Assembly: GCA_036389395.1 (NCBI GenBank)
Contig: DASVPY010000089.1
Span: forward strand, 1 to 64,000
Direction of reading: 5' to 3'
DNA: 64,000 nt
Source of the DNA: QHXQ01 sp036389395
GTDB taxonomy: Bacteria > Acidobacteriota > Blastocatellia > Pyrinomonadales > Pyrinomonadaceae
Shown here: one piece after another, positions 8,135-17,000 of the stretch
Layout of the letters: every line of letters begins with the position of its first letter
How positions within the stretch are numbered: the stretch's first letter is position 1
The notes under the pieces: generated by a model
What the model saw: only the letters and a program-made list of their open reading frames with translations
Databases searched by the model: none
Told to the model about the DNA's origin: nothing
Position numbers and translations under genes: made by a program

Positions 8135-8896
8135 ATGAAGATAGACGATGAAAAGATCACTCACAGCGTCGGACTCGTCGGCGATTACAACCCGGAGGTG
8201 CGGGCGCACGTAGCCATTCCGAAGGCGCTGGAGCTTGCCGCAGGCGTGACGGCATATGAAAGCGTTGTGACCTGGATCGCAACACGAGAGATAAGGCGAG
8301 CCGTTGAAGAGCAGCTTCAGCCGTTCGACGCGCTGTGGTGCGTGCCCGCCAGCCCTTACGCAAACATGGAAGGTGCGCTCTCGGCCATTCGCTTCGCGCG
8401 GGAGAGCGGCCGCCCGTTTCTGGGCACGTGCGGCGGCTTCCAGCACGCGCTCATCGAGTACGCGCGGGACGTGCTCGGCCTCGCGGACGCGGATCACGCC
8501 GAGTCGAACCCAACCGCGGCACTGCCTCTGGTCACGCCGCTCTCCTGCTCCCTGGTCGGGGCGAAGGGCGTCATCAGGCTGAAGGAAGGATCACGAATCG
8601 AAGCCATTTACGGCAAGCGAGAGACGGTCGAGCAATACCATTGCAACTTCGGCTTTAACCCGCGCTACCGGCGACCGTTCGAATCGGGAGATTTGAAAGT
8701 GACGGGCGTGGACGAGGAGGGCGACGTTCGTGTGCTGGAGCTGCGCTCCCACCCCTTCTTCGTCGCGACGCTGTTCCAGCCGGAACTGTCGGCACTGGAA
8801 GACTCCGCCCACCCGCTCATCTGCGCTTTCGTGCGGGCGGCCCGCTCATTTTCAGATAGGGGCCACAGCGCAGCCCTCGGGAAGGCGGGCAGATGA
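8135..8896 (+). CDS. CTP-synthase-C-terminal-like class I glutamine amidotransferase
   Basis: A 253-residue stand-alone class I amidotransferase domain related to the C-terminal half of CTP synthase (opening VGLVGDYNPEVRAH). The nucleophile is Cys99 in LGTCGGFQHALIE. The usual HPE that supplies His and Glu reads FQPEL here (Gln215, Glu217), so the catalytic histidine is replaced. I recall this replacement as shared by the family annotated as CTP-synthase C-terminal-related (seleno)proteins, where the Cys can be selenocysteine. Glutaminase activity is therefore doubtful and the role is unknown. The stop overlaps the start of a GNAT remnant. Confidence 0.75.
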   Translation: MKIDDEKITHSVGLVGDYNPEVRAHVAIPKALELAAGVTAYESVVTWIATREIRRAVEEQLQPFDALWCVPASPYANMEGALSAIRFARESGRPFLGTCGGFQHALIEYARDVLGLADADHAESNPTAALPLVTPLSCSLVGAKGVIRLKEGSRIEAIYGKRETVEQYHCNFGFNPRYRRPFESGDLKVTGVDEEGDVRVLELRSHPFFVATLFQPELSALEDSAHPLICAFVRAARSFSDRGHSAALGKAGR

Positions 8897-8970
8897 ATGA
8901 GGACACGAAGGCGGGCGTGAGAATCCGTAGGGCCGCGGCCGATGACGCCCCGGGCGGCACACGCATCTGA
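8893..8970 (+). pseudogene. Remnant of a GNAT acetyltransferase N-terminus
   Basis: An ATG overlapping the preceding stop (ATGA at 8893-8896) opens a 25-codon frame reading MNEDTKAGVRIRRAAADDAPGGTRI. The stretch VRIRRAAADDAPG is the classic start of GNAT acetyltransferases, but the frame stops at once and nothing GNAT-like follows. It looks like what is left after an internal deletion. A chance resemblance cannot be excluded for so short a piece. Confidence 0.4.
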
Positions 8971-8988
8971 GCGCTAACAAGGAGAGAC

Positions 8989-9567
8989 ATGACGACGAAC
9001 CTTTACGAGTTACCGAGTGACCTCCCGGTTCCGGTTGATGACGGGGCCGCAAACCACCTTCTCGGGATGCCAGTCCCTCCAATCGAGTTGATATCCACGG
9101 CTAATCGGACGATCAACCTGGCGGAGGTCTCAAGACAGCAAAGAACGGTCGTCTACTGCTACCCGATGACGGGCGCGCCCGGCAAGCAACTTCCGGCGGG
9201 CTGGGACGAGATACCCGGCGCGCGCGGCTGCACGCCGCAGACGTGCTCCTTCAGGGATCATTTCGCCGAGTTGCGGGCGCTCGACGCTCTGGTGTTCGGC
9301 CTCAGCACTCAGACGACGGAGTACCAGCGAGAGATGGCGCAGAGGCTCGGCCTCCCGTTCGAGGTGCTGAGCGACGCCGACTTAGCTTTTACGCGTGCGC
9401 TCGGGCTGCCCACTTTCGAGGTGGAATCTAAAACGCTACTCAAGCGGCTGACCCTCATTCTCTCTCAGGCAGAGATCGTAAAAGTCTTTTACCCGGTGTT
9501 CCCACCCGACAAAAATGTCGAAGAGGTGATCGCGTGGCTCTCCGTGGGTCGGCGCGATGAGAGTTAG
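8989..9567 (+). CDS. Peroxiredoxin (BCP/PrxQ-like)
   Basis: A 192-residue thioredoxin-fold peroxiredoxin. After the strand TVVYCYPMTGAPG there is an insertion of about 12 residues and then GCTPQTCSFRDHF: Cys81 is the peroxidatic and Cys86 the resolving residue, in the C-x4-C spacing of PrxQ/BCP. VFGLSTQTTEYQREMAQRLGLPFEVLSD is the matching second half. It would reduce peroxides in the cytoplasm using thioredoxin-like donors. The ATG at 8989 follows AAGGAGAG, a strong ribosome site. Confidence 0.85.
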   Translation: MTTNLYELPSDLPVPVDDGAANHLLGMPVPPIELISTANRTINLAEVSRQQRTVVYCYPMTGAPGKQLPAGWDEIPGARGCTPQTCSFRDHFAELRALDALVFGLSTQTTEYQREMAQRLGLPFEVLSDADLAFTRALGLPTFEVESKTLLKRLTLILSQAEIVKVFYPVFPPDKNVEEVIAWLSVGRRDES

Positions 9568-9673
9568 GCGGACGCACGCCCTATGAGAGAGCAGGTATAA
9601 CACTGGCCGAGCCGGTTAAGATCGAACTGTCGCAACTGTTCCCGGTTCAAGATGTGACAACGGAGAGCGCAAG

Positions 9674-10408
9674 ATGATTGCGTTTGAAGCGGGTTTAGAC
9701 GGCGTTACGTTCACGTCAAAAGGCTGTCGGCTTTTAGGCGGGCTTTACAAGGCTGCTGGGGAAACTCCGCGGCCGACCGCCGTTTTGATCCACGGCCTGC
9801 CGGGCATCGAAAAGCACTTGGACATAGCGTACGGCCTGCGCGACCTCGGGTGGAATTGTCTCTACTTTCATTTCCGCGGCTGTTGGGGATCGGAAGGGGC
9901 GTATTCGCTCGAAGGCCTGACCGATGACACTCAAGCCGCCGTCGAATGGGTTATGAAACAACCGTCGGTGGACGAAGACCGAATCGTCCTGCTCGGCGCC
10001 AGCACGGGGTCGTATCCGGCGCTCCGGTGTGGGGTGAGGGACCCGCGCGTTCGTGCGATTGTCGGCATTAGTCCGCTTATTGAGCCGCGGGCCTTTCAGT
10101 TTCCCAAGGAGATGGCGGGCGAATTCGCGGGCATGCTGAACGGAGTTACCGATCACGAACTGTTGAGGCAGTGGGAGAGTCTGCCACCCCTCTCGGACTC
10201 TATCGCCGCGTTCGCGCCGCGACCGGTCTTGCTGGTCACGGCGGGCAAAGACTCCATCTTCCCGTTCTCGGATTACAGAGATTCAATCGCCCGCTTCCGC
10301 AGCATTCGATGTGTGCAAAATGAAGAGAGCGATCACTCATTCAGTTCCTGCCGCTCTTGGCTGGTTCGGACTGTGACCGATTGGCTAACCGCCACAGTCG
10401 GGAGGTAA
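9674..10408 (+). CDS. Alpha/beta-hydrolase (dienelactone-hydrolase-like)
   Basis: A 244-residue cytoplasmic alpha/beta-hydrolase. TAVLIHGLPGIEKH is the oxyanion strand, and FHFRGCWGSEGAYSLEGLTDD matches the DLH/acyl-peptidase-like group. Ser110 in LLGASTGSYPAL is the nucleophile, Asp in VTAGKDSIFPF the acid, and ESDHSFSS holds the histidine. Length is usual. The ATG at 9674 follows CGGAGAG. Substrate not inferable. Confidence 0.8.
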   Translation: MIAFEAGLDGVTFTSKGCRLLGGLYKAAGETPRPTAVLIHGLPGIEKHLDIAYGLRDLGWNCLYFHFRGCWGSEGAYSLEGLTDDTQAAVEWVMKQPSVDEDRIVLLGASTGSYPALRCGVRDPRVRAIVGISPLIEPRAFQFPKEMAGEFAGMLNGVTDHELLRQWESLPPLSDSIAAFAPRPVLLVTAGKDSIFPFSDYRDSIARFRSIRCVQNEESDHSFSSCRSWLVRTVTDWLTATVGR

Positions 10409-10472
10409 CGCGCAGCTGAGTCGCCCTAGACATGGGCTGGCGGGCGGCCTCCAGACAAAGAAAGGGGCGCGA

Positions 10473-11036
10473 GTGAAAGTTGCATTTGTCATTTTCGACC
10501 GAATGACGGCCCTTGATTTCGTCGGCGTCTACGACCCGGTGACGCGACTCAAGTCCATGGGGCTGATGCCGGAGTTGAACTGGGACCTCTGCGCTTACAC
10601 CGAAAAAGTTACTGACGACAGGGGCCTCGGGTTCGCGCCCACAGTGGTCGGCGAGCCTTTAGGCACTTACGATCTGTTGATCGTCCCAGGGGGGTTCGGG
10701 ACGAGGACGCTGGTTCATGACGTAAGCTTTATCGGTTGGCTCAAGACGTCCGCGCCTTGCGTGTTGAAGGCTTCGGTCTGCACCGGCTCACTGCTCCTAG
10801 GCGCGGCGGGATTCCTTGCGGGGAGGAGGGCGACGACGCACCCGAACGCGTTTCAAGAGTTGGGGCGGTTCTGCGGTGAGGTGGTGGATCAGAGGGTCGT
10901 GGACGAGGGCGACGTGGTGACGGCCCGCGGCGTGTCGTCCGCTCTTGACTTGGGGCTTCATCTGGTAGAGAGAGTGGTTGGGAAGGAAGGCAGGGAGCTA
11001 ATTCGCAAGCAGATGGATTACAGGTTCAGCAGTTAG
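10473..11036 (+). CDS. DJ-1/PfpI-family protein
   Basis: A 187-residue DJ-1/PfpI-fold protein. The nucleophile elbow is ASVCTGSLLLGAAG with Cys103, and an early acidic residue sits in the ALDFVGVYDP loop. DLLIVPGGFGTR and the RATTHPNAFQEL segment are those of the isonitrile-hydratase/AraC-N-terminal-like branch. Enzymes of this branch act on isonitriles or glyoxals, or serve as redox sensors; the exact role is open. The start is a GTG at 10473 behind AAAGAAAGGGG. Confidence 0.8.
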   Translation: MKVAFVIFDRMTALDFVGVYDPVTRLKSMGLMPELNWDLCAYTEKVTDDRGLGFAPTVVGEPLGTYDLLIVPGGFGTRTLVHDVSFIGWLKTSAPCVLKASVCTGSLLLGAAGFLAGRRATTHPNAFQELGRFCGEVVDQRVVDEGDVVTARGVSSALDLGLHLVERVVGKEGRELIRKQMDYRFSS

Positions 11037-11124
11037 CAATAGACCGGCATTCAACCACGCGATAGAGTCTTTAACGATAATAGCAAGCCCGGCGGCCTGC
11101 GTTTCTCGATAACAGGTTTACGTT

Positions 11125-11745
11125 ATGACTTACTTTTACCTTCTCCTTTCATTGCTGGCCGTAGATTTACTGGCCGCCATCAGCCCCGGCCCGAACTTCG
11201 TCGTTGTGACACAGGCGGCCATCAATCGCACGCGGCGTCACGCCGCCGCAGTCGTGCTGGGGATAATGACTGCCAACCTCCTCTGGTGTGCAGCGGTACT
11301 GTTCGGCCTCTCGGCCCTTTTCGAGGTCGCGCCGCGACTCTACGTCGCCATCAAGTTTATGGGCGGCGCTTACCTCATCTATCTGGGTGTGCGCCTGTGT
11401 TGCGGTGAGAGCCTGACGGCGGCTGCGACCGAATCGTCGTTTCAAAACTCTCCGGGGGCGGCTTTCGTACGCGGCCTGCTGACGAATCTTTCGAACCCCA
11501 AATCGGTCGTGTACTTCGGCAGCATCTTCGCACTCTTCATGAGGCCGGGTACGCCGGCTTGGGTTCAAGCATTGGCAGTGGGCATCGTGCTCTTCGATAC
11601 CGCGCTATGGTACGGGACCGTAGGCGCTCTGTTTTCGAGCGGCATCGTGCAGCGTTTTTACGCCCGCGTACAACGGCCGGTTAACCGCGCGACCGGGGCC
11701 GTGATGATTGCGTTCGGTGGCAGGCTTATGCTGGTACGAGATTGA
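11125..11745 (+). CDS. LysE-family translocator
   Basis: A 206-residue inner-membrane exporter with about six transmembrane helices. The family signature (A.SPGPNF..V...A...R..A....G) is visible at residues 18-45 (ISPGPNFVVVTQAAINRTRR), and the middle carries the FVRGLLTNLSNPKSVVYFGSIF motif. LysE/RhtB proteins export amino acids or related compounds. No regulator is adjacent, so the substrate is unknown. Confidence 0.85.
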   Translation: MTYFYLLLSLLAVDLLAAISPGPNFVVVTQAAINRTRRHAAAVVLGIMTANLLWCAAVLFGLSALFEVAPRLYVAIKFMGGAYLIYLGVRLCCGESLTAAATESSFQNSPGAAFVRGLLTNLSNPKSVVYFGSIFALFMRPGTPAWVQALAVGIVLFDTALWYGTVGALFSSGIVQRFYARVQRPVNRATGAVMIAFGGRLMLVRD

Positions 11746-11851
11746 TATCAATCGGTTTCTTATAAGGAATTGGCCCCGCGCAGGTGATCATCGTGTCCGG
11801 GAAGGCGGTATGAAACCTCGACTGCTCCTGATCGCACTCTCGCTGGGGCCT

Positions 11852-12346
11852 TCACGTTCGGGCAGAACAACCGGCGGCGCAATGCGTGGCATGTGCCGTC
11901 AGATCTAGACGCATGAAGGCGGCGGACGAACATCGGGGCAGCCGCCATTCGGGAGACTGCGCGAGTCTGTTTTCGTAATCCGGCCGCTTCGCCTCGGCGA
12001 ATCCGAAGCGGCGGGCGAAAAAGTCGCGCGCAGTCGTTGTCAGGAGGACGATTTCCTTGATGCCGTGCGCCGCCGCGTATTCGATTGCCGTGGCTGTGAG
12101 CCGCGAGCCAACCCCTGACTTCTGTAGTTCCGGCGCGACGGCAACGGAGCGCAACAGCCCTATGTCGCCGTGACGCTCCAACCCGGCGCATCCAACCAGC
12201 CGCCCCTCCGCGTCTCGCATTACGAGGAAGGATTCAAGATACTCTCTTACGCCCTCGTGCGGCAGGCTTACAGCCGTGAGTAGCGCGAGAATGTCGTCGA
12301 AGTCTGACGGAGATGCGCCGGAAATTTCTAAGTCCTGATTGCTCAT
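11852..12346 (-). CDS. arsN2: ArsN2-like GNAT N-acetyltransferase
   Basis: A 164-residue GNAT acetyltransferase. The acetyl-CoA site (VAPELQKSGVGSRL) and the segments GLERHGDIGLLRSVAV and LLTTTARDFFARRFGF match the arsenic-resistance N-acetyltransferase ArsN2 type. The start is the ATG at 12346, which overlaps the stop of the upstream ArsI-like gene (ATGA), so the two are translationally coupled. The last about 15 residues (after FMRLDL) are not family-like and run into sequence that could be a deletion join. ArsN-type enzymes acetylate organoarsenical or arsenical-mimic compounds; the context supports an arsenic role. Confidence 0.75.
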   Translation of the reverse strand: MSNQDLEISGASPSDFDDILALLTAVSLPHEGVREYLESFLVMRDAEGRLVGCAGLERHGDIGLLRSVAVAPELQKSGVGSRLTATAIEYAAAHGIKEIVLLTTTARDFFARRFGFAEAKRPDYENRLAQSPEWRLPRCSSAAFMRLDLTAHATHCAAGCSART

Positions 12347-12861
12347 CGCGTGATTTCCGTCGCGCCAGCGCAGCCGCAAGAGGAGGCCGCGCCCGCCGTT
12401 TCAGTCTCGCAGTGGGCCGGTGAATTTGCAACGCACTTGGCATCCTCACCGTAGTAGGTGGGAAGGTTGTCCTTGTGAACGACGAACACCTCCCACTGAT
12501 TCCCGTCCGGGTCTGTGACCCAAGACTTGTCTTGGAGTGCGTAGCCGCAGACGATCCCCATCTCCTCGCGCGTTTCCAGCCCTTCGGCCTTCCACCGCCC
12601 GCGCATCCGCAGCACGTCTTCGGTAGAGGCCACCTGAATCCCTAAGTGGAAGAGCGCGCCGCTGTCGTTGAAAGGCCTCTCGTTGAGCGTCAGGTTCAGC
12701 GGTGGGCTTGCCACGTCGAACTTCGCATAGCGGGGATGGTGTTTCGACGGCTCAACGCCGAACAGCCTGCGGTAGAACTCGACGCTCCTCTCCACGTCGC
12801 GTACGTTGATCGCCACGTGCGCTTTGAGAGTCTGTATGCCGTCTTGGTCTGTGAAAGCCAT
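12343..12861 (-). CDS. ArsI/CadI-like glyoxalase-fold dioxygenase with altered Cys motif
   Basis: A 172-residue vicinal-oxygen-chelate protein of the ArsI (C-As lyase)/CadI group. It opens with LKAHVAINVRDVERSVEFYRRLFG (metal His15) and includes ALFHLGIQV and QWEVFVV (metal His and Glu). The diagnostic vicinal Cys-Cys of ArsI is Cys-Gly here (VCGYALQDKSW). The C-terminal tail is Cys-rich (AHC...SSCGCAG). The ATG at 12861 follows AAGGAGAGGG, a strong site. It overlaps arsN2 by four bases. Without the second Cys it may not bind trivalent organoarsenicals in the normal way, so a C-As lyase function is uncertain. Confidence 0.75.
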   Translation of the reverse strand: MAFTDQDGIQTLKAHVAINVRDVERSVEFYRRLFGVEPSKHHPRYAKFDVASPPLNLTLNERPFNDSGALFHLGIQVASTEDVLRMRGRWKAEGLETREEMGIVCGYALQDKSWVTDPDGNQWEVFVVHKDNLPTYYGEDAKCVANSPAHCETETAGAASSCGCAGATEITR

Positions 12862-12893
12862 ACCCTCTCCTTCCTGACGTTGCGTCCGACACT

Positions 12894-13155
12894 TTAGCGG
12901 GGGAGTGTTACGGGCGTTGCCGGAGCGCAGCAGGAGAAGGCCGCCAGCGTTGTCGCTTCCGCCGCCAGTGTCCCGCAGCAGTTTGTGGCGGCGTCGGCCT
13001 CCGCCGTCACCTTGTCGCCGCACTCACAGGGTGCGGTCTCCGGCAGATTGTCTTTCAGTACGACGAACGCCTCCCACTCGTTGCCGTCCGGGTCGCGCAC
13101 CCAGGTCTTGTCCTGCAAGGCGTAGCAGCAGCCGGCCTGCATCTCGTCGCGCGAC
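12894..13155 (-). pseudogene. Truncated ArsI paralogue (C-terminal part only)
   Basis: The minus strand encodes about 87 residues from RDEMQAGCCYALQDKTW to the stop, clearly the C-terminal third of a second ArsI. It keeps the vicinal Cys-Cys and the metal Glu (NEWEAFVV) and ends with a Cys-rich tail (CECG, NCCG, FSCCAP). The metal-binding N-terminal half is missing, and the homology breaks off where the PIN-toxin gene ends. There is no start codon or ribosome site at the break. The gene was probably cut when the toxin-antitoxin pair arrived or by a later deletion. Confidence 0.7.
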
Positions 13156-13599
13156 TCAGGGCGCGACGTCGAAGCCGGCTTTGGCCGCGGCCTCGGAGAG
13201 CCGCTCGTCGAGACATACAAAAACGCGGCGGCGCGGTCGCTCCCGGCACCACACCAGGGCGGCGGCAAGCTGGAAAGAGTCGAGCGCTCGCAGGCCGTAC
13301 TGTTCGGGCAGGCCCTCGGCCAAGTGGCGCACCCGGTCCGTTGGCAGAACCTCGGCCCACGCCCGCCGCAGCACCTCGAGACGTGCTGACGCCTGCTTGA
13401 TACCCTTCGCTGTCAGCTTGCCTTCGCGCGCGAGGCGGTTGAATGCGCTCACGGCTTCGACGGATGATCCCCACCAAACGACGGCTCGCGCGTAACGCCT
13501 GAGCAGCCGGCGCGCAACTTGCGAGTCGTCCTGCCGACAGCAAAGCGGCACAACGGCGCTCGTGTCCCAGAAAGCCCGCTCGGCAGGAGTGGCGCTCAT
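13156..13599 (-). CDS. PIN-domain toxin (VapC-like)
   Basis: A 147-residue PIN-domain ribonuclease. Acidic active-site residues are Asp12 (FWDTSAVV), Glu48 (SSVEAVSAF), Asp107 (LRALDSFQLA) and Asp131 (VCLDERL), in the order seen in VapC toxins, which cleave tRNA or rRNA with magnesium. Its ATG overlaps the stop of the antitoxin gene by four bases (13596-13599), the usual translational coupling. The 3' end abuts the truncated ArsI with no spacer. Confidence 0.85.
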   Translation of the reverse strand: MSATPAERAFWDTSAVVPLCCRQDDSQVARRLLRRYARAVVWWGSSVEAVSAFNRLAREGKLTAKGIKQASARLEVLRRAWAEVLPTDRVRHLAEGLPEQYGLRALDSFQLAAALVWCRERPRRRVFVCLDERLSEAAAKAGFDVAP

Positions 13600-13886
13600 C
13601 GGTCTTCGTCACGCCCCGCGCGGACGGCCCCGACCGCGTCAGCAAGCGACACTTCAGGGGCAGGCATTTTCCAGAAGGAGTCGGGTAGGTCTTCGTCCGG
13701 CAGTCGTATCAGCCCGGCGGCGGCCATCTCCAACTCCTCGGCCTCCGGGTCGCCGCCCGGCGCAAGCGGCACCAGCTTGGCGACGGGGCGGTTGCGGTCT
13801 TTCACGAGCAACTCTTCCCCCGCGCGCACGCGTTCGAGGTACGCGCTGAGGTTGTTTTTCAGATCGGCGATATTAACGGTACGCAT
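13596..13886 (-). CDS. Phd/YefM-family antitoxin
   Basis: A 96-residue antitoxin. The N-terminal about 55 residues (MRTVNIADLKNNLSAYLERV.AGE.LLV.DRNRPVAKLVPL) form the Phd/YefM DNA-binding fold. The C-terminal part (residues 60-96), with SFWKMP, should wrap and block the PIN toxin. It is the first gene of the pair and probably represses the operon through the palindrome at 13937-13953. Confidence 0.85.
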   Translation of the reverse strand: MRTVNIADLKNNLSAYLERVRAGEELLVKDRNRPVAKLVPLAPGGDPEAEELEMAAAGLIRLPDEDLPDSFWKMPAPEVSLADAVGAVRAGRDEDR

Positions 13887-13924
13887 ACGAATAACCTACC
13901 TGCCCAACGTCTTACTACTTGGCT

Positions 13925-13953
13925 ATAATAGCTAGATTGTCCGCTGCGGACAA
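13925..13953 (-). promoter_or_regulatory. Toxin-antitoxin promoter with palindromic operator
   Basis: On the minus strand a -35 TTGTCC (13953-13948), a 17-base spacer and TATTAT (13930-13925) precede the antitoxin ATG at 13886. The -35 is embedded in a 17-base near-perfect palindrome, TTGTCCGC-x-GCGGACAA (13937-13953), a likely operator for autorepression. The plus strand also carries a TATAAT at 13924-13929 but no convincing -35. Confidence 0.5.
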
Positions 13954-14079
13954 GTGATAATTAAGAGACATGATCCCTATAAGTCTGTAAGCGCATAATG
14001 GTCTGGAACGCTAAACTGTACAAGTGAGAGCGATGAGTAACAGCGATAATTTGAATTATAATTTCATAAGATCAGTACC

Positions 14080-17000
14080 ATGTCGAAATTAACTCAAATC
14101 GAAAAAGCTCTACTTGAGATTGACCCCGCAGGATTCCAACGTCTGTGCGATTCATACCTCGTCAGCCGCGGCTATGATCGGATTAACCCCATCGGCCTTG
14201 TCATCGGTGCCGACAAGGCCGCCAAGGGCACGCCCGACACGTTAATCACGCGTCCGGACGGGAAGTACGTTTTCGCCGAGTACTCGACGCAGCAGGATGG
14301 CTTAGCCGAAAAGTTCATGCGCGACTTGGCGAAGTGTTTCGACGAGGATAAGACGGGAATCCCTGTCGAGCGCATACATGAGATTGTGCTCTGCCACAAC
14401 TCTCGTCTCACAGCCGCCGAGGAGCACGAGCTGGGGGAGGAATGCCGGCAGCACGGAGTAATACTGTCCACCTACGGGCTGGGCATGATGGCGCACGACC
14501 TCTATCAAAAGTATCGAGGTCTGGCGCGGGATTTCCTCCACGTCGAGGTCGACACGGGGCAGATTATACGGGCCGATGAGTTCGTTACCGCCTACAACAA
14601 AAGTAATTTCGCCACGTCTCTCGACACGACCTTCCGGTTCCGTGGGGACGAGGTTAACCAGGTGCTCGCGGCGCTTGAGACCGGCGACGTGGCCTTTATC
14701 GCGGGCCACGCCGGGGTGGGAAAGACGAGACTCGCGCTCGAATGCTGCCGGCGCTACGCGGAGGCACACCCTGACGTCGAGGTACGCTGCATCTTTAACC
14801 GTGGGCCGGACATCTTCCAGGACCTGCGGGTTCACTTCGGCGAGCCCGGGCATTACCTCCTCATGGTCGATGACACGAATCGGGTAACCCGTTTCGAGTA
14901 TGTCTTACAGCTTCTGGCCGACCAGCGAGAAGACCAGAAGATCAAAATCATTGCGACGGTGCGAGATTACGCACTCGAGTCTGCCTTAAACACCGCGCAG
15001 CCATTCGGCGGGGGCGCCGTCGTCGAGCTTCAGCCGCTTAGCGAGGAGCAGATTCAGGAACTCGCCAGGGAAGAGTTCGGCATACAGCATCACTTGTACC
15101 TTGAGAGGATCGCCGAGATTGCGCAAGGGAACCCACGCCTCGCGGTAATGGCCTCCAGTCTCGCCGTGCGGGAGAACACGATCCAGAGCATTGCCGACGT
15201 CTCCGCGCTATATGACGAGTACTTCGCCACCATCCGCCGCGACTTGGGGGATCTCACCGACACGACGCTCCTCCGGGTCGCGGGGATCATCGCTTTCTTC
15301 CGAGTCATTAACCGGTCGAACGCCGAGTTCATGGGTGCCCTCAGTGACACGTTCGGGATCAGCCCTGACGCATTCTGGCAAGCCGCGCAGCGCCTTCACG
15401 AGCTTGAAGTGGTAGACATGTACGAGGAAGAGATCGTTAAGGTCTCGGACCAGGTTCTGTCCACCTACCTCTTCTACCTTGCAGTTTTCCGAAAACAGGT
15501 CCTCGACTACTCACTCCTGCTGGAGCACTTCTTTCCGCGATTCCGTTATCAGCTCGTTGACTCGCTCAACCCCGTGCTCGTCGCGTTCGACGCCGACGTG
15601 ATCAGAGAAGGCTTGCGCCCTCACGTCGACCGGGCCTGGCGTAGGCTTCAGGAGAGGGGTGACGACGAGGACCTCCTCAACCTGATCGACGTCTTCTGGT
15701 TCGTTAAGCAGACGGACGCGCTCGTTTATGTAGGGGACAAGATTCGTTCGTTAGAGCCGGAGCCGCGCCCCATCTCTGAACTCCAGTTCGCGATGAGCCA
15801 TAACTTGCCTCCCACCCCTAGCATTCTGGGCGTGCTGGATAACTTCAGGTACGCCGAAGAGGCGGCGTCGCGCGCGGCTGTCTCTCTTCTACTCGATTAC
15901 CTAGAGAAGCGCCCGGCGGAGTTGCCACTGGTTTTGAGAATGTTGGTTGAGCGTTACGGCATGACGCACCGCTCGTACTTAAACGGGTTCCGTACCGAAC
16001 GAAACACGGCCGACGTAATCTGGGAGAGGGCGCACGAGGGGGAGGACGAATTAGCCTCCAGAGTCTTTCTCGCAATCGCGGGGCCCTTGCTGCAAACGCA
16101 TTTCAGTACCCACGAGCCGAAGGGTAAGCTCTCCATCTCGGTAATTCAGTTTGATGTCCCTACCACCCCAGAACTGCTCGAATTCCGGCGTGCGCTCTGG
16201 CAGCGAGTGTCCTCGCTGTACCAGAAGCCGGAGCTCAGGGAGGCTGTGCTTAACCTCATCCAGAAGCATAGCCATTCGGGCTATCAGGTAAAGAATAAGG
16301 AGATAATCACCCGCGACGCGGTGGAGGTCCAGCCGTTTCTCGGGTCAGCACTTGATCCGTCAATATATCGCGATTGCGTCATCGTTCATGACTACTTGAA
16401 GGTGCTGGACTGGCTTGAGATCGAGGCGGACGAGGAACTCAGGGCGCGCTTCACCAATGAGACTTACGCACTCTCCGAGTTGCTGTTCGATGACCGTAAG
16501 GAGCGCCGCGACCTTGGCTGGGAGGAGTATGAGCGTGTCAGGCAAGAACAGCTAGCCGCTTACACTGAAGGGTTTGGCTTGGAAGACTTCGACAGATTCT
16601 TCGAGCGTTGTGTTGAAGTCCTCCAGGCTTCGGACCGCAGCACCTACGAGTACCAAATACATGCTCGCTTAGTTGACGTGCTTCTCCAGCTAGCACGTCG
16701 CGACGCCGCTCTGTTCGAAACAGTGCTTGACCGCTACTTGCACGCCGGCAATTCATTGAACCTCGGTCCATGGGCGCTCGCCCCGGCACTGGTCCATTTG
16801 CGCGGGCCGGAACGCACTTATGAGGTTCTCTCCAGCGGAGAGTACCCCGGGAAGGTGTCGTGGCTGTTCGGCTACTTTACGGCTCTCCCGCAGGAGGCCG
16901 CGACAGCGGAGCGACTTCAAATACTATATGACCTCTATGAAAGAGCATCGTGGCGTGAGTTGGCTAGAAATTTAGACTACCTCCTAAAATTCACAGCGGT

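Noticed and set aside
11809..11908. Short plus-strand frame starting MKPRLLLIALSLG, resembling a signal peptide
   Set aside because: Only about 33 codons, overlaps the 3' end of arsN2, and nothing recognisable follows; at most a remnant of a deleted gene.
12905..13645. Arg/Ser/Ala-rich frames of about 196 codons on both strands over the ArsI fragment and PIN gene
   Set aside because: Antisense or out-of-frame shadows of genes with clear motifs.
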